DNA of 64,000 bases from Lederbergia wuyishanensis (GTDB taxonomy: Bacteria; Bacillota; Bacilli; Bacillales; Bacillaceae_C): positions 149,831-213,830 of the forward strand of contig NZ_JALIRM010000012.1 in assembly GCF_022900255.1 (NCBI RefSeq). Reading direction: 5' to 3'. The notes under the pieces were generated by a model that was given only the letters and a program-made list of their open reading frames with translations, was not told where the DNA came from and ran no database searches. Shown piece after piece: positions 7,582 through 15,339 of the stretch (the first letter of the stretch is position 1; each line of letters opens with the position of its first letter). A program made the position numbers and the translations under genes.

Positions 7582-9534
7582 ATGAGTGCAATAGCAGGAA
7601 TCTTTCAGTTTAATAATGACCAATCTCATCCTTACTCAGGCGAAAGTTTAATGAAGTCCTTCGACCAATTTCCCTCCAATCAAAAAGGAACATGGAAAAA
7701 TGATAAAATTTTCCTCAGTTGCCATGTCCAATGGATTACTCCAGAATCTGTTAACGAAACACTGCCGTTTTATGAAAGTGAATCACAACTCGTCATTACA
7801 TCAGATGCGATTATTGATAATCGCGATGAATTATTTGATAGATTGCAAATACATCATTCTCAAAGAAAAACCATGACAGATAGTGAATTAATCTTGGAAT
7901 CCTACCTAAAATGGGGCGAGGATTGTCCTAAATATTTAATTGGTGATTTTGCATTTATGATTTGGGATGTCAGAAGGCAAGCACTCTTTGGGGCAAGAGA
8001 CTTTTCAGGTGCAAGGACTCTTTATTATTACAAGGATGATTCTTGCTTTGCTTTCTGCACACTGATTGAGCCATTATTCAACTTGCCATTTATTAAAAAG
8101 CAATTAAATGAAAATTGGTTAGCTGAATTTATCGTTATACCAACAATTATTGAAAATGTAGATATGCATCATACAGTCTATAAAGATATTTATCAATTAC
8201 CTCCAGCACATACAATCTTAATAAAGAATAGTAAAGTATCACTTAATAGATATTGGAGTTTACCAGAAATAAAGACTTTAAACTTAAAATCTGACGACGA
8301 ATATTATGAAGCATTTCATGAGGTTTTCGGTAAAGCAGTTAACGAAAAAATACGTACATACGGAAAAGTTGGCTCACATTTAAGTGGAGGACTAGACTCA
8401 GGTTCAGTAGTTAGTTTTGCTGCAAAGTCCCTTAAGGAAGAAAATAAAGAATTATATACATATAGTTATATACCACATGATAATTTTATAGATTGGACTC
8501 CTAAACATTATATTGCTAATGAAAAGCCATATATCAAGGAGACGGTTAATTACGTTGGAAATATTAAAGCTCATTATTTAAATTTTGAAGATAAAAACCC
8601 GTTTATGGATATAGACGATTTTCTAGAAATAATGGAAATGCCTTATAAATTTTTTGAAAACGCCTATTGGTTAAAGGGAATTAGTGAACAGGCAAGTAAA
8701 GATGGCGTAAAAATCGTTTTAAATGGATCTAGAGGCAATCACTCGATTTCATGGGGCTCTGAACGATTAAATTATGAATACTACGCCTCCTTATTAAAAA
8801 GGTTAAAGTTATTAAAACTAAACTTAGAAATGAGTAGGTACTGTGAGAACTTTCCAACTGGTAGGCGCAAAATCTTACCTACTATTGCCAAATATGCATT
8901 TCCAAATTTAATGGCATTGTTTGAGAAAAGCCATGAATCCAATTATCATTTTCCTAATTTCATCAATCCAACCTTTGCAGAAAAAAACAATATATATGAA
9001 AGGACACGTGAAGGTGATATTGGTATCACTGGTAGTTTTAAGGGGGATTTAAATGACTATAGAAGAAAATACTATGACAAACTCTACGTTTGGAATAAGA
9101 GTGGAACTGCTACTACGAAGCTATCTTTACGTAATGCCGTTTGGGATCGTGATCCTACCAATGATTTACGTGTAATTCAATTTTGCTTATCTCTCCCAGA
9201 GGAACAATATGCAAAAGATGGAATGGAGAGATCTTTTTTAAGAAGGGCAACTAAAAATATCCTCCCTGATAAAGTAAGGTTAAACCATCATATTCGCGGA
9301 ATTCAAGCAGCAGATACGATTCATCGTATGAAATCTAGCTGGGGTGAATTCCACAAGGAGATACAAGAGCTTATAAAGGACTCATTACTTAGCGAGATTT
9401 TGGATGTAAATGTAATAAGGAATTCTCTATCCAATCTCGGGAAAGAACCTATCCCAGAACTAGTATGGAGTGATGATTTTAAAATCTTATCACGGAGTCT
9501 AATTATTTATCGATTTTTAAAAAGGTTTAACTGA
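7582..9534 (+). CDS. Lasso peptide macrolactam synthetase (C protein), copy 2
   Basis: A 650-residue paralogue of the upstream cyclase, similar along its whole length (for example QWITPES and AIIDNR in both). It again starts MSAIAGIF without Cys-2, and its ATP loop SGGLDSG starts at residue 268 as in copy 1. The Ser-to-Gly change at the end of that loop is a difference from copy 1. It should close the ring of the second precursor 14 nt downstream. I chose ATG 7582 over in-frame GTG 7573, because the gene then starts like copy 1 and GGGTGGGAG is well spaced. Copies 1 and 2 with their precursors and hairpins look like an old tandem duplication that has diverged to serve different cores. Confidence 0.9.
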   Translation: MSAIAGIFQFNNDQSHPYSGESLMKSFDQFPSNQKGTWKNDKIFLSCHVQWITPESVNETLPFYESESQLVITSDAIIDNRDELFDRLQIHHSQRKTMTDSELILESYLKWGEDCPKYLIGDFAFMIWDVRRQALFGARDFSGARTLYYYKDDSCFAFCTLIEPLFNLPFIKKQLNENWLAEFIVIPTIIENVDMHHTVYKDIYQLPPAHTILIKNSKVSLNRYWSLPEIKTLNLKSDDEYYEAFHEVFGKAVNEKIRTYGKVGSHLSGGLDSGSVVSFAAKSLKEENKELYTYSYIPHDNFIDWTPKHYIANEKPYIKETVNYVGNIKAHYLNFEDKNPFMDIDDFLEIMEMPYKFFENAYWLKGISEQASKDGVKIVLNGSRGNHSISWGSERLNYEYYASLLKRLKLLKLNLEMSRYCENFPTGRRKILPTIAKYAFPNLMALFEKSHESNYHFPNFINPTFAEKNNIYERTREGDIGITGSFKGDLNDYRRKYYDKLYVWNKSGTATTKLSLRNAVWDRDPTNDLRVIQFCLSLPEEQYAKDGMERSFLRRATKNILPDKVRLNHHIRGIQAADTIHRMKSSWGEFHKEIQELIKDSLLSEILDVNVIRNSLSNLGKEPIPELVWSDDFKILSRSLIIYRFLKRFN

Positions 9535-9548
9535 GGGGAGGTGAATTT

Positions 9549-9749
9549 ATGAGCAGAAAATGGAAAATGCCAGTTCTGGAAGTTCTTGATATTAGTATGA
9601 CGATGAATGGACCAGGAAATGCGAATGCGGATTGTTTCGATGTATCTGAAGGAAAGCATGAAACCCATCCTGGTAGATCAAATGCTAGTTGCACAGATAA
9701 AGGTGGCGGCGGAGGCGGAGGCGGTGGAACCGGTCCGTTAGATAGCTAA
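9549..9749 (+). CDS. Lasso-type precursor A2 with an unusually long Cys- and Gly-rich core (66 aa)
   Basis: The leader matches precursor A1: W5-x2-P8-x-L10, EVLD, and MTM ending at residue 19 with Thr at -2. The predicted core is 47 residues, far longer than the usual ~15-27. It starts NGPGNANAD, so Asp is again at ring position 9, but position 1 is Asn instead of the common Gly, Ala, Ser or Cys. Cys occurs at core positions 10 and 29 and could pair. The tail contains nine consecutive glycines (residues 52-60) and ends TGPLDS, again with a C-terminal Ser for the cluster kinase. RBS GGGGAGGTG is strong. Leader and context make a lasso precursor likely; whether the whole core stays in the product is unknown. 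Confidence 0.85.
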   Translation: MSRKWKMPVLEVLDISMTMNGPGNANADCFDVSEGKHETHPGRSNASCTDKGGGGGGGGGTGPLDS

Positions 9750-9780
9750 TACAGATTTAGAAAACGAACATGCCCTTATA

Positions 9781-9801
9781 CCCTATACAAATAGTATAGG
9801 G
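9781..9801 (+). terminator. Hairpin after precursor A2
   Basis: Stem CCCTATAC / GTATAGGG with a 5-nt loop, followed by GGCTTTATTT. It resembles the hairpin after precursor A1 (shared GCCCTTATA just upstream at 9772-9780) and probably limits read-through into the processing genes. Confidence 0.6.
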
Positions 9802-9828
9802 GCTTTATTTAAAAGCCTGGAGGTAAAT

Positions 9829-10755
9829 ATGGCTACTACATTAAAAATGATTATAAATAAGGCTTTCGGATTAAATATTATAAGTGAAGTTCCATTACCA
9901 GAGCTATCAATCGTTTCTGATTCTATTGATAATGTTGATATTGTCATAGAATACCGAGATCTATTTGATCTTTGGGAACAATCTTCAAAACCTAATCGGT
10001 ATTTTAGCGTGAAAAAAAATAGTGTATTATTTCATGTCCCAAATGTCGCAATTTATTTAATAGAGAACGGTAAAAATATCTATGTTTCACCTTCAATTGG
10101 TGCACATGAGGACCAAATAAGACTTTATTTATTGGGAACATGCATGGGGGCTATTTTGCTGCAAAGAAAAATCCTTCCATTACACGGAAGTGCCATCGCA
10201 ATTAATGGGAAAGCCTATGCAATAGTAGGAGATTCAGGTGCAGGTAAATCGACTCTTGCTTCTTCATTATTAAATAAGGGTTACCAATTATTAAGTGACG
10301 ACGTGATTCCGGTAACTATTTCACAAAAGGGATTTCCTATTGTTACTCCAGCTTATCCGCAACAAAAACTTTGGCAGGAAAGCTTAGATGCTTTTGGGAT
10401 GACCTCAACTGATTATCGGCCAATTATTGAGAGGGAATCAAAGTTTGCTATTCCAGTATCCTCGAAATTTTCAACAGAAGCACTTCCATTGGCCGGAGTA
10501 TTTGAATTAATCAAAACAAATCACGACGAAATAATTATAGACCCAATTTTAAAACTAGAAAGATTGCATACGTTGTTCTATCATACATATCGCAACTTTT
10601 TCATTTCAGATTTAGGATTGAGAGAATGGCATTTTCAAATAACAGCAGGTATAGCAAATAACGTACCAATTTATAGATTGCAAAGACCAATAGATAGTTT
10701 TTCAGCCAATGATTTAGCATCACTTATACTTAATACAATTAAAAAGGGTGAATGA
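9829..10755 (+). CDS. HPr kinase-like lasso peptide kinase
   Basis: A 308-residue protein with a P-loop GDSGAGKS at 134-141 and a downstream LLSDDVIPV block. This is the HPr kinase/phosphorylase C-terminal fold, without the N-terminal HPrK domain or the HPr partner context. In paeninodin-type clusters such enzymes phosphorylate the hydroxyl of the C-terminal Ser of the precursor. Both precursors here end in Ser, which fits. The gene lies between the second precursor and the B1 gene, and its stop is 3 nt before the next start, so it is translated with the processing genes. A true HPr kinase (hprK) is improbable because of length, context and sequence. Confidence 0.88.
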   Translation: MATTLKMIINKAFGLNIISEVPLPELSIVSDSIDNVDIVIEYRDLFDLWEQSSKPNRYFSVKKNSVLFHVPNVAIYLIENGKNIYVSPSIGAHEDQIRLYLLGTCMGAILLQRKILPLHGSAIAINGKAYAIVGDSGAGKSTLASSLLNKGYQLLSDDVIPVTISQKGFPIVTPAYPQQKLWQESLDAFGMTSTDYRPIIERESKFAIPVSSKFSTEALPLAGVFELIKTNHDEIIIDPILKLERLHTLFYHTYRNFFISDLGLREWHFQITAGIANNVPIYRLQRPIDSFSANDLASLILNTIKKGE

Positions 10756-10758
10756 AAA

Positions 10759-11037
10759 ATGACTGTTCTTGTTAATAACATCGTTGTTCAAGGAGAAGGA
10801 AATATCGTCAGTGATATGGGCGGGGAAAAGGTGATGTTAAGCATCGAAAATGGAAAGTATTACAATCTAGGTGAAATAGGTGGAGAAATTTGGGATTTAA
10901 TAAGGGAGCCAATTGAAGTGAATCAACTAATTCAAAAATTATTATTTGTTTTCCAAGTCGAAAAGGAAGAATGTGAGGATCAGGTTATCTCGTTTTTGAA
11001 GGATTTATATAAAGAAGATTTAATTAAAATTAGGTGA
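10759..11037 (+). CDS. Lasso peptide B1 protein (PqqD-like leader-recognition element)
   Basis: A 92-residue PqqD-family protein. The body shows the RRE pattern: a beta-hairpin (ENGKYYNLGEIGGEIWDLI) followed by helices ending EEDLIKI-like. In split lasso systems B1 binds the leader at the WxxPxL motif and brings the precursor to the B2 protease and the cyclase. Only one B1 is present for two precursors with near-identical leaders, so it presumably serves both. It starts 3 nt after the kinase stop and ends 7 nt before the protease gene. Confidence 0.88.
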   Translation: MTVLVNNIVVQGEGNIVSDMGGEKVMLSIENGKYYNLGEIGGEIWDLIREPIEVNQLIQKLLFVFQVEKEECEDQVISFLKDLYKEDLIKIR

Positions 11038-11044
11038 CTTAATA

Positions 11045-11500
11045 ATGAAGGCTTTTACAAAACTTGTGACTTTTTTAAAATTAAAACCAGCAACTTTGTT
11101 GCTATTAATCGAAGCTTTTTTCTTTTTAGGCTGGGCAAGAATATTAAAAAAACTCCCATTTAATAAGATTGCACCTTCATTAGGTGAGCATATGAAAGAG
11201 ACATCTCAGTTTTTGATAGAAGGAAATAATAAATCAATAAAAAACATTTCAAACGCTATCCATATTGCGAGTAAATATACATTTTGGGAAAGCCAATGTC
11301 TTGTTAAGGCGATAGCAGGGATGAAAATGCTTGAAAGACGTGGAATTGACAGTACCCTATATTTAGGTACAGGTCGTGATAATGATGGAAAAATGATTGC
11401 GCACGCTTGGCTTCGGAGTGGACCATTGTATATTTCAGGGGCAGAAGGTATGGAGCAATTTACAATCGTAAGTATGTTTGCCAAACGAATAAGAAGGTGA
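11045..11500 (+). CDS. Lasso peptide B2 protein (transglutaminase-like leader peptidase)
   Basis: A 151-residue lasso B2 protein. The Cys-protease core is visible as SQCLVKA (Cys85) and AHAWL (His120), followed by the usual GPLYISG-type strand. A hydrophobic N-terminal helix (about residues 15-31) is common in this family. B2 cleaves the leader two residues after the conserved Thr, freeing the core N-terminus for ring closure. It is the only protease of the cluster and would have to accept both Met-Ala (A1) and Met-Asn (A2) junctions. Its stop is 5 nt before the start of the nucleotidyltransferase gene. Confidence 0.88.
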   Translation: MKAFTKLVTFLKLKPATLLLLIEAFFFLGWARILKKLPFNKIAPSLGEHMKETSQFLIEGNNKSIKNISNAIHIASKYTFWESQCLVKAIAGMKMLERRGIDSTLYLGTGRDNDGKMIAHAWLRSGPLYISGAEGMEQFTIVSMFAKRIRR

Positions 11501-11505
11501 AGTTG

Positions 11506-12690
11506 ATGAATGTAACACATGAACTAAACATGTCTAAAATTCCAAATGAACTCAAACTTTTATTAGAAATTATTAAGAGTGAGAGCGAAGTTGATAACGA
11601 ACATTTTAGTAAACCAGATTGGGATCTATTTCTTGAATTAGCATTACATCACCGACTTTATCCTTTGTTATATACAAAAATAGCAAAATTGGATTATAGT
11701 TGGATTCCAAAAAAAGTTATTAAATCTTTACATATTTATTATCAACAAAACACATTCAGGATGCTCCATTTAAGTGGAGAAATGGAAAAGCTATGTAAAT
11801 TGTTTACCGAAAATAAAATTCGTCCCCTATTTTTAAAAGGTCCTATTCTTGCTGAAACTCTATATGGAGATATTTCAAAGAGAACATCCGGCGATCTAGA
11901 TATTCTTGTACCTATTAATGATTTAGATAAGGCAAATGAGCTGCTTATTGCACAAGGATACAATAAAGATGAATATATCCAAACAGTACTAAACGATTGG
12001 AAATGGAGGCATCATCATTTTACTTATTTCCATCCTATGAAGGGAACAAAAATAGAAATTCATTGGAGATTACATCCATCTCCAAGTAAAGAGCCCTCAT
12101 TTGATGAATTATGGGAAAGAAAGAGAGTAAGTTCACTTACAAGCTATCCAACCTATTATATGGGATATGAAGACTTATTTTATTTTCTTATCACTCATGG
12201 GGCACGGCATGGATGGTCACGTTTACGTTGGCTTCAGGATATTAACCAGATTATGCAAAAAGAAATAAGTTGGACATTTGTCAAGCAACTTTTAAATCAA
12301 ACCCAAAGTAGTCATATAGGGGGGCAATCTCTTATTCTAGCATCCGCTCTTTTTAATACACAAATTAATGAAGAACTTATACCACTACTCAGAAAACGCC
12401 CCAAAAAATTAGCAAAAGCGGCGATTTATTATTTGGAACAAATGGTGAATTTGCATAATGAGCCCGTGCCTGAAGATATTGCAAAATACCATTCGAATCA
12501 CTTGTTTTCATTAATGTCTATACAACAAAAAGGAGTTTACTTCTTAAGCATTCTCCATCCATTTCATACTGATGTCGAGACATTGTCTTTACCTAAAAAA
12601 CTTCACTTTCTTTATTTTCCTCTTCGTCCTTTTTTATGGATTTGGAGAAAAACGAAGAATTATGTACTCCTTAGGAGGATTTTGCGATGA
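11506..12690 (+). CDS. Nucleotidyltransferase-family tailoring enzyme of the lasso cluster
   Basis: A 394-residue protein of the nucleotidyltransferase family found in some lasso clusters. The motif FLKGP...YGD..KRTSGDLDILV (RTSGDLD at 126-132) supplies the metal-binding Asp pair of the nucleotidyltransferase fold. As I recall, a homologue in the pseudomycoidin cluster acts after the kinase and decorates the phosphate on the C-terminal Ser; a similar role here is inference. An in-frame start at 11407 would lie inside the B2 gene, so I chose ATG 11506 with AAGAAGGTGA upstream. Its stop overlaps the ATG of the exporter gene by 4 nt (ATGA), indicating translational coupling. Confidence 0.8.
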   Translation: MNVTHELNMSKIPNELKLLLEIIKSESEVDNEHFSKPDWDLFLELALHHRLYPLLYTKIAKLDYSWIPKKVIKSLHIYYQQNTFRMLHLSGEMEKLCKLFTENKIRPLFLKGPILAETLYGDISKRTSGDLDILVPINDLDKANELLIAQGYNKDEYIQTVLNDWKWRHHHFTYFHPMKGTKIEIHWRLHPSPSKEPSFDELWERKRVSSLTSYPTYYMGYEDLFYFLITHGARHGWSRLRWLQDINQIMQKEISWTFVKQLLNQTQSSHIGGQSLILASALFNTQINEELIPLLRKRPKKLAKAAIYYLEQMVNLHNEPVPEDIAKYHSNHLFSLMSIQQKGVYFLSILHPFHTDVETLSLPKKLHFLYFPLRPFLWIWRKTKNYVLLRRILR

Positions 12691-14483
12691 AGCCGGTTTT
12701 ATATTTTTTTAAACAATTATATGCCTATTCGGGGAAAAAACTGCATATAAATCTGATTGGTATGGTTCTTATTAGTTTTTTAGACGGAATAGGGTTATTA
12801 CTATTAATTCCGGTCATAAGCTATAGCGGGATTGCAAACTTTGAAACAGGAAATTCCAATATTTCTAAGGTGTTCGGTTTTCTTCAACAAATCCCTACGT
12901 TTGGTGGATTAACAATTATTTTATTAATGTTTCTAATGATTAATATTATTCAAAACTTGATTACTCGTTATATAACTATTGAAAATGTTAAAATTCAGCA
13001 TGGCTTCGCTCGACACTTGCGATTGGAAATTTATCGTGATTTGCTATGTGCAAATTGGGACTTTTATATAAAAAGAAGAAAGTCGGATCTTATTAATACG
13101 ATAACGGCCGAATTGGCACGTGTAAGCGCTGGAACAAATACGTTTCTTCAATTTATAACAGGAATTATTTTTACCTTTATACAAATTGGTATTGCTTTGT
13201 TATTGTCACCACAAATAACTATGTTCGTATTATTAAGTGGGCTGGTATTATCTCTGTTTTCACGGGGATTCATTAAAAGATCCCAGAAATTAGGAAGTAG
13301 AACTTCCGAAATAGCTCAAAGCTTTTTAGCGGGAATAACAGATAATTTTAATGGGATTAAAGATATAAAAAGCAATACATTAGAACAATCACGTATGAAT
13401 TGGTTTCGCTCCATCTCTCAACGTATGTATAACGAGCAGATGGAATATATAACAATAAAAACAGCTTCTCAGTTTTATTATAAAATGGCATCCGCTGTAT
13501 TGATCTCAATCTTTATCTTTTTATCTGTAAACCTTTTTAATTCACAGGCAGCACAATTAATGTTAATTATAATTATATTTACTCGTTTATGGCCAAGGGT
13601 TACAGGGATTCAAGCTAGTTTAGAACAAATTGCCACAACTGTACCTGCATTAAAATCTGTTATCAAATTGATAAATGAATCAAAAAATGCAAAAGAAATT
13701 TATGAATTAGATTACCAAACAATTCAGCCAATTAATATTAGAGATGGAATTGAATGTAAGAACGTTTTTTTTCGATATAACACAAATGAAAATAACTATG
13801 CTTTAAACGGAATAAATGTATTTTTTCCGTCTAATCGTATGTCTGCTGTAGTCGGAAAATCTGGTGCTGGTAAAAGTACGTTAATTGATTTATTGATGGG
13901 TCTAAACCAACCAGAAAAAGGAGAAATACTACTAGATGGTGTTCGGTTGTCAAAGGATAATTTATTGTCATTAAGGCGTTCAGTTAGTTATGTACCACAA
14001 GATCCTTTTTTATTTAATACTACTATAAAGGAAAATTTGCAATTGATTTATCCTGATGCAACCGAGGATCAGATGTGGGAAGCTTTGCAATTTGCAGCAG
14101 CTGATGAATTTGTAAGAAAGCTCCCTCAACAACTAGACACTCTTATTGGCGATAGAGGAATTCGACTTTCAGGTGGAGAGCGGCAAAGGTTAGTACTGGC
14201 ACGTGCTGTCTTAAGAAAGCCATCTATACTTGTATTAGATGAAGCAACTAGTTCACTAGATACAGAGAATGAAGCGAAGATTCAAGAAGCACTCGAAAGA
14301 TTAAAAGGCAGGATGACAATTGTTGTTATTGCACATCGTCTTTCGACCATTAGGAATGCTGATCAAGTCATAGTGCTGGATAAAGGTGAAATAATACAAA
14401 TCGGGGAGTTTGGACATTTAGCAAGAGAAAAAAGTGGCATGTTTCGCAACCTTCTTGGAAAACAGATGGAAGCCGTTTTATAA
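12687..14483 (+). CDS. Lasso peptide ABC exporter (D protein)
   Basis: A 598-residue fused permease-ATPase half transporter. The first ~320 residues hold about six membrane helices. The ATPase domain has Walker A GKSGAGKST near residue 390, Q-loop VPQDPF, signature LSGGERQR, and a Walker B followed by EATSSLD. There is no N-terminal C39 peptidase domain, which fits because B2 removes the leader. Lasso D proteins export the mature peptide and give self-immunity. It is the last gene of the lasso operon. No terminator follows; the eps promoter begins 16 nt after its stop, so read-through from the lasso operon into eps is possible. Confidence 0.9.
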   Translation: MKPVLYFFKQLYAYSGKKLHINLIGMVLISFLDGIGLLLLIPVISYSGIANFETGNSNISKVFGFLQQIPTFGGLTIILLMFLMINIIQNLITRYITIENVKIQHGFARHLRLEIYRDLLCANWDFYIKRRKSDLINTITAELARVSAGTNTFLQFITGIIFTFIQIGIALLLSPQITMFVLLSGLVLSLFSRGFIKRSQKLGSRTSEIAQSFLAGITDNFNGIKDIKSNTLEQSRMNWFRSISQRMYNEQMEYITIKTASQFYYKMASAVLISIFIFLSVNLFNSQAAQLMLIIIIFTRLWPRVTGIQASLEQIATTVPALKSVIKLINESKNAKEIYELDYQTIQPINIRDGIECKNVFFRYNTNENNYALNGINVFFPSNRMSAVVGKSGAGKSTLIDLLMGLNQPEKGEILLDGVRLSKDNLLSLRRSVSYVPQDPFLFNTTIKENLQLIYPDATEDQMWEALQFAAADEFVRKLPQQLDTLIGDRGIRLSGGERQRLVLARAVLRKPSILVLDEATSSLDTENEAKIQEALERLKGRMTIVVIAHRLSTIRNADQVIVLDKGEIIQIGEFGHLAREKSGMFRNLLGKQMEAVL

Positions 14484-14499
14484 AGATGTAAAAAAGGTG

Positions 14500-14528
14500 T
14501 TGACTTGTTCTTTATAAAGAACTAAAAT
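14500..14528 (+). promoter_or_regulatory. eps promoter with a SinR-type palindrome filling its spacer
   Basis: TTGACT (14500-14505) and TAAAAT (14523-14528) are exactly 17 bp apart. Within the spacer lies GTTCTTTATAAAGAAC (14507-14522), a perfect 16-bp palindrome made of two SinR half-sites. A repressor bound here would exclude RNA polymerase. In B. subtilis SinR represses the eps operon through such sites; assignment here rests on motif, position and the sinR gene at 28954. Confidence 0.8.
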
Positions 14529-14559
14529 AGGAAACGAGAGTTGCAATATTTAAAAATTT

Positions 14560-14576
14560 GTTCTTTATTAAGGAAA
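14560..14576 (+). promoter_or_regulatory. Second SinR-like half-site downstream of the eps promoter
   Basis: GTTCTTT at 14560-14566 matches the SinR half-site; the mirrored arm (AAGGAAA) is degenerate. It lies 37 bp downstream of the main palindrome, within the untranslated leader. Confidence 0.45.
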
Positions 14577-14598
14577 GGTCATATCTAAGGGTGATAAA

Positions 14599-15339
14599 AT
14601 GAATCGTTTAAATCAAATGTATAATGGTGAGCAAGTCATTGTAAAGGAAATAAATTTAAAAGAAGTTTATAAAGTTATTCTTAAGCGCTGGTGGGTAGTA
14701 TTGCTGCTCGCAGTCATAACTACTATTGCTGGCTGGATCTATAGCCAACAAAATAAAACCATACCATTATACGAAACTTCTGCAAATATTATTATTAATG
14801 CCAATGCAGAGTATCGAAAAACTTTACAAGTAATCATTAAGGATACAATTGTCTTGGAAAAAGTTATAAAGGAACTTGGTTTGGAGAGGTCTCCTAGTTC
14901 ATTGGCGTCACAAATCACTGTTTCAAGTATTGATAGCTCCCAGGTTGTTAGTATAAGTGTAGTTGATTCAAACCCGCAAAGGGCCGTAAATATTGCCAAC
15001 ACTACAGCCACGGTGTTTATTGACACGGTTCCTAAAATTATTGACCTTGAGGAAGTAAAATTCTTATCGGAAGCAAAACTTAATGAGACTCCTATTACAG
15101 TAGATAACGGGAATAAGATAATAATTGCTGCCTTTATTTTGGGAATCCTTGTTGGTTTAGGTTTAATATTTTTAATTGATTCACTTGATGATTCAATAAA
15201 ATCAGAAAGGGAAATTGAAACAATACTGGGTGTTCATGTTTTAGGTAGCATCTCAACAATGAATAAAAAAAATTTGCAAAAAAGAAAAAGTAAAAGATCG
15301 GAGTTTACTATAAGAGGTGAGACAATTGGTTCTAAATAA
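14599..15339 (+). CDS. epsA: EpsA/YveK-type chain-length regulator (Wzz family), kinase modulator
   Basis: A 246-residue Wzz-family protein with membrane helices near residues 31-48 (WWVVLLLAVITTIAGWIY) and 174-197 and an outside domain between them. In Gram-positive bacteria this membrane half partners the separate cytoplasmic BY-kinase, stimulating it and setting polymer length. The basic C-terminal tail (KKNLQKRKSKR) would sit in the cytoplasm against the kinase. It is the first gene of the eps operon behind the SinR-type promoter, as epsA is in B. subtilis. The next gene overlaps its 3' end. Confidence 0.88.
   Translation: MNRLNQMYNGEQVIVKEINLKEVYKVILKRWWVVLLLAVITTIAGWIYSQQNKTIPLYETSANIIINANAEYRKTLQVIIKDTIVLEKVIKELGLERSPSSLASQITVSSIDSSQVVSISVVDSNPQRAVNIANTTATVFIDTVPKIIDLEEVKFLSEAKLNETPITVDNGNKIIIAAFILGILVGLGLIFLIDSLDDSIKSEREIETILGVHVLGSISTMNKKNLQKRKSKRSEFTIRGETIGSK

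Noticed and set aside
5387..9534. The two large genes as plain asparagine synthetases
   Set aside because: Both lack Cys-2, lie next to lasso precursors and are followed by B1, B2, kinase and exporter genes.
9700..9735. GGC/GGA run in precursor A2 as a sequencing or slippage artefact
   Set aside because: The nine Gly codons are mixed (GGT, GGC, GGA), so the run is not a simple mononucleotide or triplet slip, and the frame continues to TGPLDS with the family C-terminal Ser.
11407..11505. Upstream extension of the nucleotidyltransferase gene inside the B2 gene
   Set aside because: ATG 11506 has a proper ribosome site, and the extension would overlap B2 by almost 100 nt.
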